DNA of 50,915 nucleotides from CAKRJP01 sp963589425. Lineage in GTDB: Bacteria; Bacillota; Clostridia; Lachnospirales; Lachnospiraceae. Within the stretch, counting starts at the first letter, position 1; each line of letters begins with the position of its first letter. The notes under the pieces are model-generated. The model was not told the origin of the DNA and made no database searches. It was given only the letters and a program-made list of their open reading frames with translations. Below are positions 25,194-33,808 of this stretch, piece by piece. The stretch is taken from assembly GCA_963589425.1 (NCBI GenBank), contig CAVAKZ010000013.1, positions 1-50,915 of the forward strand, written 5' to 3'. The translations under genes were made by a program, and so were the position numbers.

Positions 25194-26069
25194 ATGGATA
25201 GATTAGATTTAAATGCATTAGGAAAAATCAATCTTGGACTGGATGTTTTGGGAAAACGAGAGAATGGTTATCATGATGTTCGTATGGTTATGCAGTCCGT
25301 TTATGTCTATGACCGAATCTCTGTAGAGAAGAAAAGGGAGGCCGGAATTGAACTTAGCACCAATCTAGGTTACCTTCCTGTTAACGAGAATAATTTAGCC
25401 TACAAGGCAGCCAAGCTTTTAATGGATGAATTTTCTATCCGGGAGGGAGTGAGGATCCATCTGGAAAAGCATATTCCTGTGGCAGCCGGTATGGCGGGAG
25501 GAAGCAGCGATGGGGCGGCTATCCTTCACGGACTGAATCGGATGTTTGAACTGGGCTTATCCAGAGAAGACCTTATGGAACGAGGAGTGGAATTAGGAGC
25601 AGATGTTCCCTATTGTATTATGAGGGGGACGGCTCTTGCAGAAGGAATCGGAGAGATTTTGACACCTCTTCCCAAGATGCCAAAGTGTTTTGCCCTTATT
25701 GCAAAACCCCCTATTATTGTTTCCACCAAGACTGTTTATGAAAAGTTGGACGCTTTAGACATTGTGGAACATCCGGATATTGATGGGATCATTGAAGGTT
25801 TAGAACAAGGAAATCTTGAGAAAATCTGTGCTTGCATGGGAAATGTATTAGAGAGAGTTACCATAGAAGATTATCCGATTATTGAAGAGATTAAGAAGGT
25901 TATGAAGGAGAACGGGGCCATCAATGCTATGATGAGCGGAAGTGGGCCTACGGTCTTTGGAATATATAAGGAAAGAAAAGAAGCAAAGGCAGCAGGGGAC
26001 AAGATAAGAGCCCTGGGTCTTGCAAAGCAGTTGTATGTAACGAATATGCATAATGCCAGGAGGAGTTAA
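25194..26069 (+). CDS. ispE: 4-diphosphocytidyl-2-C-methyl-D-erythritol kinase
   Basis: 291 residues, GHMP-kinase fold. IspE phosphorylates CDP-methylerythritol in the non-mevalonate isoprenoid pathway. Typical N-terminal ALGKINLGLDVLGKRENGYHDV, ATP-binding PVAAGMAGGSSDGAAIL at about residues 94-110 and C-terminal NAMMSGSGPTVFGIY. AGAGGAG before ATG. It is two bases from the following GntR gene, a pairing I recall from other Clostridia. Confidence 0.96.
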   Translation: MDRLDLNALGKINLGLDVLGKRENGYHDVRMVMQSVYVYDRISVEKKREAGIELSTNLGYLPVNENNLAYKAAKLLMDEFSIREGVRIHLEKHIPVAAGMAGGSSDGAAILHGLNRMFELGLSREDLMERGVELGADVPYCIMRGTALAEGIGEILTPLPKMPKCFALIAKPPIIVSTKTVYEKLDALDIVEHPDIDGIIEGLEQGNLEKICACMGNVLERVTIEDYPIIEEIKKVMKENGAINAMMSGSGPTVFGIYKERKEAKAAGDKIRALGLAKQLYVTNMHNARRS

Positions 26070-26071
26070 GG

Positions 26072-26755
26072 ATGAATACGGATTTTAATGTAACGATGAA
26101 TGAGTATTTGCCGCTTCGGGACGTGGTATTTCTAACACTGAGGCAGGCGATTTTAAAAGGAGAATTACAACCGGGAGAGAGACTTATGGAGATTCAGCTT
26201 GCCAACAAGCTGGGAGTGAGTCGTACTCCGGTGAGAGAAGCGATTAGAAAATTACAGGCCGAAGGCTTAGTGCTTATGATTCCTAGAAAGGGAGCGGAGG
26301 TTGCTGACATTACAGAGAAGAGCCTTACGGATGTATTGGAAGTGCGTCAGGCTTTGGAAAAGTTAGCAGTCCAACTGGCCTGCGATAAGATTACTGCAGA
26401 AGAAATTGAAGCCTTGGAAGAAGCAGCCCTGGAGTTTAGAAAGATTGCAGCAGGAGATGATGTCACTGCAACAGCAGAGGCAGATGTTCGTTTTCATGAT
26501 ATTATTTATCTTTCCACGGACAATCAAAAGCTGGTAACCTTACTAAACAATCTAAGAGAGCAGATGTATCGTTACCGGGTAGAACATTTGAAAAATAAGG
26601 ATGTATATCCGAGACTTTTTGCAGAACATGATGAGATTATCCGGTGCTTGAAGGCTGGGGACAAGGAAAGTGCTACTGCCATTGTGGGAGACCACATTTC
26701 CTTCCAGAAGGATTCAGTAACCGATGTTATAAGAACCAAGCATCATCAGGAATAG
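26072..26755 (+). CDS. GntR/FadR-family transcriptional regulator
   Basis: 227 residues. N-terminal winged helix at about 12-75 with LQPGERLMEIQLANKLGVSR and TPVREAIRKLQAEGLV, then an all-helical FCD ligand domain from about 85 with ADVRFHDIIYLSTDN and RYRVEHL, whose histidines usually bind a metal and a carboxylate ligand. AGGAGG precedes the ATG. Cotranscribed with ispE (2 bp gap) and followed by the thioesterase (5 bp gap). Target and ligand are unknown; its fixed place in a housekeeping operon argues against a sugar catabolic role. Confidence 0.92.
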   Translation: MNTDFNVTMNEYLPLRDVVFLTLRQAILKGELQPGERLMEIQLANKLGVSRTPVREAIRKLQAEGLVLMIPRKGAEVADITEKSLTDVLEVRQALEKLAVQLACDKITAEEIEALEEAALEFRKIAAGDDVTATAEADVRFHDIIYLSTDNQKLVTLLNNLREQMYRYRVEHLKNKDVYPRLFAEHDEIIRCLKAGDKESATAIVGDHISFQKDSVTDVIRTKHHQE

Positions 26756-26760
26756 GGAAC

Positions 26761-27495
26761 ATGAGAACTAAAATAGAATTGCCGGAAAATGCATATAGTA
26801 TAGAGGGCAGAGTTCGGCTTAGTGAGGTGGACTTTGCAGGGCAGCTTAGACTTCCCATGGTGATCAATTATTTTCAGGACTGTTCTACTTTTCAATCGGA
26901 AGCTTTAGGCTTGGGAATTGAACATTGCAGAAAGCAAAACAGAGCCTGGATTTTATCTTCCTGGCAGGTGAAGATTGAGAAGCTTCCAAGACTGGGGGAT
27001 AAGATTAAGGTTAGTACCTGGGCCTCCGGTTTTAAGCGTTTTTTAGGAGAAAGAGATTTTGCTATGCAGGATGAGGAGGGAAATACCTTGGCCTGTGCAC
27101 ATTCCTTGTGGGTCTTTATGGATACAGACAAGGGTCGGATGATTCCTTTTAAAGATGAGGATGTATTGCCCTATGGTCTTGGAAGCTCCTTAGAAGGCTT
27201 TGAGGATTCAAGAAAGATCCTTATGCCAAAAGGAGGAATTAAGGCAGATCCATTTCCGGTGAGAAGAGAACAAATAGATACCAATCGGCATGTAAATAAT
27301 TGTCAGTATGTGCAGATGGCACTGGAGGCAATTCCGGGGGAAGAGGATATTCGTAAGATACGAGTATCCTACAAGCAGTCTGCCACCTACGGAGCTTATA
27401 TTTATCCGGAACTTGTGAGGGAAGAGGATGGATATGTAGTGGCACTGAACAATGAAGCGAGACAACCATACGCTATTGTAGAGCTTCGTATATAA
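26761..27495 (+). CDS. Acyl-ACP thioesterase
   Basis: 244 residues from the ATG at 26761; a longer frame starting within gntR has no start signals. Two hot-dog halves of the bacterial acyl-ACP thioesterase family (FatA/FatB-like): VRLSEVDFAGQLRLPMVINYFQDC in the first and PVRREQIDTNRHVNNCQYVQMAL in the second, carrying the D-x-N-x-H-x-N catalytic asparagine/histidine motif. It releases fatty acids from acyl carrier protein. Only a weak AGGGA site is present, consistent with translational coupling to gntR, 5 bp upstream. Confidence 0.92.
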   Translation: MRTKIELPENAYSIEGRVRLSEVDFAGQLRLPMVINYFQDCSTFQSEALGLGIEHCRKQNRAWILSSWQVKIEKLPRLGDKIKVSTWASGFKRFLGERDFAMQDEEGNTLACAHSLWVFMDTDKGRMIPFKDEDVLPYGLGSSLEGFEDSRKILMPKGGIKADPFPVRREQIDTNRHVNNCQYVQMALEAIPGEEDIRKIRVSYKQSATYGAYIYPELVREEDGYVVALNNEARQPYAIVELRI

Positions 27496-27576
27496 ATGAT
27501 AAAATTAAGAACCGGGTGGGCTTTGGATTTTTTTGAAATTGTCTGCTAAGGGAAAACGATAGATAGGAGAACAAAT

Positions 27577-28419
27577 GTGGCGTTAGAAGATGGATTAGGA
27601 CTAAAAAAGAAATTAATGGTGATCCGAATGGTAGATTTCGGAGCCTATTTAGGTAATAAAGATGAACAGGTGCTGTTGCCTAAGAAGCAGGTGCCGGAGG
27701 GAATAGAAGTTGGAGACCCGGTAGATGTATTTTTATACAGGGATTCTTCGGATCGTCTAATTGCCACTACTTCCCAGCCAAAGATTAGCCTGGGAGAATT
27801 AGCTATATTGAAGGTTGCTGATGTAGGAAGGGTAGGAGCCTTCTTGGATTGGGGCTTAGAAAAGGATCTTTTACTTCCTTTTAAGGAACAGACTGTTAAG
27901 GTGAAAAAGGATGATGAGGTCTTGGTATCCTTATATGTAGACAAGTCCGGCAGGCTGTGCGCAACTATGAAAGTCTATGACAAGTTAAGGCAAGATCCTC
28001 CTTATAAAAAAGATGATCAGGTAGAGGGAATTGTCTATGAAACCAGTGATCGATTTGGGGTTTTTGTGGCAGTGGACGGAAAGTACTCGGCCTTGATCCC
28101 CAAAAGAGAAGCTTATGGAAGCCATCTGAAGGTGGGAGATTTGGTAAAAGCCCGGGTTGTGAAAGTTAAAGAAGATGGGAAGATGGATCTTAGCGTAAGA
28201 GAAAAGGCATTTATCCAGATGGACAAGGATGCAGACCTGATCTTAAAAGGCATTATGGCCCATGGAGGAAAACTTCCCTTTACTGACAAGGCAGACCCGG
28301 ACTTAATTAAAGAAGAATTTGGATTGAGCAAGAATGCTTTTAAACGCGGGGTTGGTCGCCTTTTAAAAGAAGGTAAGATTAAAATTACAGAAAATACTAT
28401 TGCATTGGTAAAAAAATAG
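27577..28419 (+). CDS. CvfB-type S1 RNA-binding protein
   Basis: 280 residues from a GTG at 27577, after TAGGAGA. An out-of-frame ATG two bases upstream opens only three codons (ATG TGG CGT TAG). Three S1-like beta-barrel modules are visible (about 10-60, 68-130, 145-208; VVDFGAYLG/VGRVGAFLDWG/SDRFGVFVAV) and a C-terminal winged-helix segment (LSKNAFKRGVGRLLKEGKIKI). CvfB proteins bind RNA and affect virulence or global expression in Staphylococcus. It follows the thioesterase by 81 bp. Confidence 0.9.
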   Translation: MALEDGLGLKKKLMVIRMVDFGAYLGNKDEQVLLPKKQVPEGIEVGDPVDVFLYRDSSDRLIATTSQPKISLGELAILKVADVGRVGAFLDWGLEKDLLLPFKEQTVKVKKDDEVLVSLYVDKSGRLCATMKVYDKLRQDPPYKKDDQVEGIVYETSDRFGVFVAVDGKYSALIPKREAYGSHLKVGDLVKARVVKVKEDGKMDLSVREKAFIQMDKDADLILKGIMAHGGKLPFTDKADPDLIKEEFGLSKNAFKRGVGRLLKEGKIKITENTIALVKK

Positions 28420-28475
28420 GATATAATAAGGGCGGATAAGAGAAGTTAGCGTTTGTTTGAAAGGAGAATGTTGAT

Positions 28476-28715
28476 ATGAAGATCAGAAATATCAAGAATA
28501 TCGAAGCATTTTTTAAGGCAGTAGATAGCTGCGAGGGTAAGGTAGAGTTGGTGACAGGAGAGGGAGATAGACTGAATTTAAAGTCTAAGTTATCTCAGTA
28601 TGTATCCTTGGCAAATATTTTTGCAGATGGTCAGGCACAGATTCCTGAACTTGAGATTATTGCTTATGAGCAGGCAGATATGAAGAAGCTTCTTGATTTC
28701 ATGATTGAAGCATAA
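28476..28715 (+). CDS. Small HPr-like protein without the active-site histidine
   Basis: 79 residues, AAAGGAG before ATG. The part from about residue 20 aligns by eye to HPr: EGKVELVTGEGDRLNLKSKL matches the SDINLEYKGKSVNLKSIMG region, including a serine at the place of the regulatory Ser46, and ends with a helix (ADMKKLLDFMIEA). The N-terminal part is about ten residues shorter than HPr and lacks the His15 loop (HARPA). It therefore cannot be an ordinary phosphocarrier. It could be a Crh-like regulator or simply an HPr-fold protein of other function. A strong terminator follows. Confidence 0.7.
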   Translation: MKIRNIKNIEAFFKAVDSCEGKVELVTGEGDRLNLKSKLSQYVSLANIFADGQAQIPELEIIAYEQADMKKLLDFMIEA

Positions 28716-28741
28716 TTCTTAGTTAGATTTTATAGATTGTG

Positions 28742-28771
28742 AAAGAGGATTCCTTTCGGAATCCTCTTTTT
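28742..28771 (+). terminator. Terminator after the HPr-like gene
   Basis: AAAGAGGATTCC and GGAATCCTCTTTT form a perfect 12-bp stem with a TTTC loop and a T tail. Confidence 0.93.
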
Positions 28772-28798
28772 AGAATTGTAAAAATCAGGCAAAATAGG

Positions 28799-28827
28799 TT
28801 CATTCTAACAGGCGTTTGTGTTATAAT
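28799..28827 (+). promoter_or_regulatory. Promoter of the first ChW-repeat gene
   Basis: An extended -10, TGTTATAAT (TATAAT at 28822-28827), with a weak -35 TTCATT at 28799-28804 (17 nt spacer), 29 bp before the start codon. Confidence 0.6.
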
Positions 28828-28856
28828 TACGTAAAAATTTTCAGAAGGGAGATATT

Positions 28857-30032
28857 ATGAGAAGGAGAGTAACAAGTGCTTTTCTTGCATGTGTTCTTGC
28901 GGCGGCAATGGTGATAGGAACTGCCCCGTCTATGGTATATGCAGAGGAAGCAACAGGAGAAGAAACTACTGAAATCTATGCAACAGAGGGGGAGACTACT
29001 GAGGTAGCCACAGAAGCTGAGGCTCAGGAGACAGAGGAAGAGTTGGCAACAGCGGATGGTTTAGATGCCTACTATCTTTCCTACGGTGGTCATGTACAGA
29101 CCTATGGAGATATGACACCAGTTTATGACGGTGCATATTTTGGAACTACAGGAGAGTCAAAGCGTTTGGAATCCATCTTTGTTCAGAAGGGCAATATAGT
29201 AGAGGGTCTTAACGGTGATATTGTATACCGTACTCATGTACAAACCTATGGAAACACTGAGTGGAAGAAGAATGGTGAGTCCGCAGGAACTAAAGGAGAA
29301 GGTAAGCGATTAGAAGCAGTTCAGATGTATCTGACAGGAGAATTGGCAGAATGTTATGACATTTATTATTGTCTCCATGTACAGACCTTTGGATGGAGTA
29401 AATGGGTAGAAGGTACATCTGAAGAGTCCGGCTGGTGCGGAACTTCTGGATTTTCTAAACGTGTAGAAGCTATGCGAGTTAAGCTGGTTCCTAAGGGAGA
29501 AGCTGCACCGGAAGATATGCCAGAGGCAAAGGTTAATTACACCTATTTGACTCCAAATAGTTCAGAATTTGGAGGAGTTGTCTATTCTGGACATCAGCAA
29601 ACTTATGGTGACATTGGACCTGTGTCTGATGGAGGAGTTTTAGGTGTTACCGGACAATCTAAGAGATTAGAAGGACTTAAGATTGGCCTTGATACTGATT
29701 TTTGTTCAGGAGGCATTACATATCAGGCTCATGTTCAGACCTATGGCTGGCAAAATTGGGTAAGTAACGGAGAATTAGCCGGAACTACTGGTCAGTCCAA
29801 ACGTGTAGAGGCAATTAAGATTCAGTTAACAGGTGAGATTGCCAACTACTGTGATGTTTATTACCGTGTTCATGCTCAAAGCTATGGCTGGATGGGCTGG
29901 GCAAAAAATGGACAGGCTGCCGGTACAACCGCACTTGGTAAGAGAATTGAAGCCATTGAGATCCGATTGGTTCCTAAGGGAGGTTTGACTCCGGCAGAAA
30001 CATTAAATCCTTATGCTACTTATGTACCATAG
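28857..30032 (+). CDS. Secreted ChW-repeat protein (six repeats)
   Basis: 391 residues. Signal peptide residues 1-29 ending MVYA before EEATGEE; then an acidic, Thr/Glu-rich linker to about residue 68. Six ChW (clostridial hydrophobic with conserved W) repeats begin near residues 75, 122, 169, 242, 288 and 334, each of the type HVQTYGW...GTTGQSKRVEAIKI; in the first, second and fourth the W after YG is replaced (YGD, YGN). The C terminus is NPYATYVP. No LPXTG, membrane anchor or enzymatic domain. ChW proteins are extracellular, thought to bind surfaces or polymers. A paralogue lies at 36243-37868. Terminators on both sides make it a single-gene unit. Confidence 0.92.
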   Translation: MRRRVTSAFLACVLAAAMVIGTAPSMVYAEEATGEETTEIYATEGETTEVATEAEAQETEEELATADGLDAYYLSYGGHVQTYGDMTPVYDGAYFGTTGESKRLESIFVQKGNIVEGLNGDIVYRTHVQTYGNTEWKKNGESAGTKGEGKRLEAVQMYLTGELAECYDIYYCLHVQTFGWSKWVEGTSEESGWCGTSGFSKRVEAMRVKLVPKGEAAPEDMPEAKVNYTYLTPNSSEFGGVVYSGHQQTYGDIGPVSDGGVLGVTGQSKRLEGLKIGLDTDFCSGGITYQAHVQTYGWQNWVSNGELAGTTGQSKRVEAIKIQLTGEIANYCDVYYRVHAQSYGWMGWAKNGQAAGTTALGKRIEAIEIRLVPKGGLTPAETLNPYATYVP

Positions 30033-30075
30033 GCGTGACAATTTGAATTAATTAAATAGTAAGGTTCAATCCTAG

Positions 30076-30112
30076 AAAAGGGCTATTGCATAAAAGGCAA
30101 TGGTCCTTTTTT
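30076..30112 (+). terminator. Terminator after the first ChW gene
   Basis: AAAAGGGCTATTGC pairs with GCAATGGTCCTTTT (two G-T pairs) around a 7-nt loop, followed by TTTTTT. Confidence 0.9.
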
Positions 30113-30247
30113 CTTGTCATGGATCCTTAAGAAGCTGGAGGAGGCAGGTCCTGTAGCTGTGAGATACAGAAACATTTGTTCCTTTTGTAGGGGTTCTGTG
30201 TTAGAATAATTATATTTGAAGTAGACCGATCAGAAAGGAGCTCTCCC

Positions 30248-33200
30248 ATGAGTTTTGCCCATTTACATGTCCATACAGAATATAGTCTTCTGGATGGTTC
30301 CAACAAAATTAAAGAATGTGTGTCCAGAGTGAAGGAGCTTGGGATGAACAGTGTGGCCATTACCGATCATGGAGTCATGTTTGGGGTGATTGATTTTTAC
30401 CGTGCTGCCAAGGCGGCAGGAATCAAACCCATTATTGGCTGTGAGGTCTATGTGGCACCGGGGTCCAGGTTTGATAAGGAAGCTGTGGGAAGTGGCGATG
30501 ACAGATACTATCATTTGGTGCTTTTGGCAGAGGATGACCTGGGATACCACAATCTTATGAAGATTGTCTCCAGAGGATTTACGGAAGGCTACTACTATAA
30601 GCCCAGGGTGGACTACCAAGTTCTTAAAGAGTTCCACCAGGGGATCATTGCCCTCAGTGCCTGCCTGGCAGGGGAGGTTCAAAAGTACATTTTAAGAGGT
30701 ATGTATGAAGAGGGAAAGAAGGCGGCCAATCGCTATCTGGAAATCTTCGGAGAGGGCAACTTCTTTTTAGAACTTCAAGATCATGGTATGCCCCAGCAGA
30801 AGATGGTAAATCAGGGGATCCTTAGGATGTCTAAGGAGACGGGAATTCCTATGGTAGCCACCAACGATGTACACTATACCTATGCAGAGGATGAGAAGTC
30901 TCATGATATTCTCCTTTGCCTTCAGACAGGAAAGAAGCTGGCAGATGAAGACCGTATGCGTTACGCGGGGGGGCAGTATTTCATTAAATCAGAGGAAGAG
31001 ATGCGGAATTTGTTCCCCTATGCCTTGGAGGCCATCGACAATACCCAGAAGATTGCAGACCGGTGCAATGTGGAGATTGAGTTCGGTGTTCAGAAATTGC
31101 CTAAATATGATGTGCCGGAAGGCTATACTTCCTGGGAGTATCTGAACAAACTATGTCAAGAGGGCTTTAAAAGAAGATATCCGGAGGCATCTAAGGAGTT
31201 GAAGGACCGCTTAGAATACGAGCTAAATACCATAAAAAATATGGGCTATGTGGACTATTTTCTTATTGTGTGGGACTTTATTCACTATGCCAGAGAACAT
31301 GATATTATGGTGGGGCCGGGTCGTGGCTCCGCAGCGGGAAGTGTGGTATCCTACTGTCTTGAGATCACCAATATTGATCCTATTCGCTATCAACTCTTGT
31401 TTGAGAGATTCTTAAATCCGGAACGAGTTTCTATGCCTGATATAGACGTGGATTTTTGTTATGAGAGGCGGCAGGAAGTTATTGATTATGTAGGAAGAAA
31501 ATATGGCTCGGACTGCGTGGTTCAAATTGTTACCTTCGGAACCCTAGCGGCAAAGGGAGTCCTTCGGGATGTAGGTCGAGTCATGGACCTTCCCTATGCC
31601 TTTGTGGATAGTATTGCAAAGATGGTTCCCCAGGAGCTTGATATTACTTTAGATAAGGCCCTGGAAAAAAATCCGGAATTTAAAAAATTATATCTGGAAG
31701 ATGAAAGAGTTAAAGAACTTGTAGACATGTCCAAACGACTGGAGGGGCTTCCAAGACATACCTCCATGCATGCTGCAGGAGTAGTAATCACCCAGGAGGC
31801 GGTGGAGGAGTATGTACCCCTTTCTTTAGGATCTGATGGGTCTGTCACTACCCAGTATGTTATGACCACCCTGGAAGAATTGGGACTTCTAAAAATGGAT
31901 TTTCTAGGGCTTCGTACCCTTACAGTCATTCAGGACGCTATGAAACTTGCAACAAAAAGTGCAGGAGGGGAAGTGACTCAGCAGGATATTGATTATGACG
32001 ATCAAGCTGTATTAGATCTTATTGGGTCCGGAAGGACAGAAGGGGTTTTTCAGTTAGAAAGTCCGGGAATGAAAAGCTTTATGAAAGAGCTAAAACCCCA
32101 AAGTCTGGAGGATATTATTGCGGGTATTTCTCTTTACCGACCGGGACCTATGGATTTTATCCCTCAATACATTAAGGGAAAGAATCATCCGGAGGACATT
32201 AGCTACGATTGCCCTCAATTAGAGCCAATCCTGTCTCCTACCTACGGCTGTATTGTCTATCAAGAGCAGGTTATGCAGATTGTTCGGGATCTGGCTGGTT
32301 ATACCTTGGGACGAAGCGACCTGGTTCGCCGTGCCATGTCAAAGAAAAAGACATCGGTAATGGAGAAGGAGCGCCAGAACTTTGTCTATGGAAATCCGGA
32401 AGAAGGGGTTCCCGGCTGCATCTCCAATGGCATAAAAGAAGAAGTTGCCCATAAAATCTTTGACGAGATGACAGACTTTGCAAAGTATGCCTTTAACAAA
32501 TCCCATGCGGCGGCTTATGCGGTGGTGTCCTACCAGACAGCCTGGTTAAAGTACTACTATCCCGTTGAGTATATGGCAGCTCTTATGACCTCTGTGCTGG
32601 ATAATTCCAGTAAGGTTTCAGAATATATTTATACCTGTAAGCAGATGGGTATAGAGATTTTGCCTCCGGATATTAATAAGGGGGAAGGAGGATTTTCTGT
32701 AGATGGGGGAAATATCCGCTTTGGCCTGTCGGCTATAAAAAGTGTAGGCCGTCCGGTGGTAAAGGCTGTTGTGGAAGAAAGAAAGATGGCAGGTCCCTTT
32801 ACATCTCTTAAAAATTTTATAGAGCGGATGGACAGTAAGTCGGTAAATAAACGAACTTTGGAGAATTTCATTAAGGCTGGGGCCTTTGATGAATTCGGGG
32901 GAAGCAGAAAGCAGTATATGCAGGTATACCTTCAAATCATGGACCAGGTTGCTCAGGATCGAAAAAATTCCATTGCAGGCCAGATGAGTCTTTTCGACTT
33001 TATGCCGGAGGAGGAGAGGGCAGAATATGAGATCAGGCTGCCGGATGTGGGAGAATTCGATAAAGAGACCCTGCTTTCATACGAAAAAGAAGTCCTGGGA
33101 ATTTATTTAAGCGGACATCCTTTAGAGGAATATGAAGAAAAGTGGAGAAAAAGCATTTCCAAGACCACCCTGGATTTCCAGTGGCAGGAAGAATTAGCCG

Positions 33201-33724
33201 GTCCCAAGGTAAAGGATGGGGCCAAGGAGATTGTGGGGGGGATGATCACTGAGTGTAAGGTGAAGTATACCAAGAAGAATCAAATGATGGCCTATGTTAC
33301 CTTGGAGGACCTTATGGGAACTGTTGAAGTTATTGTTTTCCCCAAGGCTTATGAAGAGTATCACCAGGCTCTTTCGGAGGAAAATAAGGTCTTTATCAAA
33401 GGGCGAATCCAGGAAGTGGAGGAAGATACAAGCAAATTGATCTGCGAGTCGGTGATCCCTTTTGATGCCACCAGGAAAGAACTGTGGCTGCAATTTCCCG
33501 ACAAGGAAAGTTATCTGAAGCAGGAGGGGGACTTGCTGAGAAAATTATCAGAATCTCCGGGGAAGGATTCGGTGGCAATTTACTGTATGAAGGAGAAGGC
33601 CATAAAGCGCTTCCCGGCTTCGAAAAATGTAGATGCAAATAAAATTTTCCTTGGCAGATTGTCGAACTATTTGGGGGAAAACAACGTAAAAGTGGTGGAA
33701 AAAGCCATTGAAAACCCTAGTTAA
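30248..33724 (+). CDS. dnaE: DNA polymerase III subunit alpha, DnaE
   Basis: 1158 residues. N-terminal PHP domain (FAHLHVHTEYSLLDGSNKI, ITDHGVMFG), palm with the catalytic MPDIDVDF (D400 and D402 the likely metal ligands) and a third acidic residue in LLKMDFLGLRTLT, fingers with HTSMHAAGVVI, helix-hairpin-helix region and an OB domain near 985-1070 (VKYTKKNQMMAYVTLEDLMGT). It is the DnaE type (no embedded exonuclease as in PolC). GAAAGGAG before the ATG and an extended -10 (TG-T-TAGAAT, 30202-30207) upstream. Leads a run with pfkA and murI. Confidence 0.96.
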   Translation: MSFAHLHVHTEYSLLDGSNKIKECVSRVKELGMNSVAITDHGVMFGVIDFYRAAKAAGIKPIIGCEVYVAPGSRFDKEAVGSGDDRYYHLVLLAEDDLGYHNLMKIVSRGFTEGYYYKPRVDYQVLKEFHQGIIALSACLAGEVQKYILRGMYEEGKKAANRYLEIFGEGNFFLELQDHGMPQQKMVNQGILRMSKETGIPMVATNDVHYTYAEDEKSHDILLCLQTGKKLADEDRMRYAGGQYFIKSEEEMRNLFPYALEAIDNTQKIADRCNVEIEFGVQKLPKYDVPEGYTSWEYLNKLCQEGFKRRYPEASKELKDRLEYELNTIKNMGYVDYFLIVWDFIHYAREHDIMVGPGRGSAAGSVVSYCLEITNIDPIRYQLLFERFLNPERVSMPDIDVDFCYERRQEVIDYVGRKYGSDCVVQIVTFGTLAAKGVLRDVGRVMDLPYAFVDSIAKMVPQELDITLDKALEKNPEFKKLYLEDERVKELVDMSKRLEGLPRHTSMHAAGVVITQEAVEEYVPLSLGSDGSVTTQYVMTTLEELGLLKMDFLGLRTLTVIQDAMKLATKSAGGEVTQQDIDYDDQAVLDLIGSGRTEGVFQLESPGMKSFMKELKPQSLEDIIAGISLYRPGPMDFIPQYIKGKNHPEDISYDCPQLEPILSPTYGCIVYQEQVMQIVRDLAGYTLGRSDLVRRAMSKKKTSVMEKERQNFVYGNPEEGVPGCISNGIKEEVAHKIFDEMTDFAKYAFNKSHAAAYAVVSYQTAWLKYYYPVEYMAALMTSVLDNSSKVSEYIYTCKQMGIEILPPDINKGEGGFSVDGGNIRFGLSAIKSVGRPVVKAVVEERKMAGPFTSLKNFIERMDSKSVNKRTLENFIKAGAFDEFGGSRKQYMQVYLQIMDQVAQDRKNSIAGQMSLFDFMPEEERAEYEIRLPDVGEFDKETLLSYEKEVLGIYLSGHPLEEYEEKWRKSISKTTLDFQWQEELAGPKVKDGAKEIVGGMITECKVKYTKKNQMMAYVTLEDLMGTVEVIVFPKAYEEYHQALSEENKVFIKGRIQEVEEDTSKLICESVIPFDATRKELWLQFPDKESYLKQEGDLLRKLSESPGKDSVAIYCMKEKAIKRFPASKNVDANKIFLGRLSNYLGENNVKVVEKAIENPS

Positions 33725-33808
33725 ATGATATACAATGACCTTAAAAATGGCCGGAAAGACCGTTTCTTTTTTGAGGTTAAGATAGGTGAGTTGATGGAGG
33801 ATGAAATT

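Noticed and set aside
26644..26760. Longer start of the acyl-ACP thioesterase within gntR
   Set aside because: The extra residues are the gntR sequence in another frame; the family N terminus begins at the ATG at 26761.
27575..27586. Three-codon frame (ATG TGG CGT TAG) at the cvfB start
   Set aside because: It overlaps the GTG start by one base shift and is most likely fortuitous.
28476..28715. Ordinary PTS phosphocarrier HPr
   Set aside because: There is no HARPA-type active-site histidine and the N-terminal part is too short.
33725..33808. N-terminal extension of PfkA starting at the dnaE stop codon
   Set aside because: No ribosome binding site, and PfkA proteins start just before the GVLTSGGDAPGMN motif; GGAGG precedes 33809.
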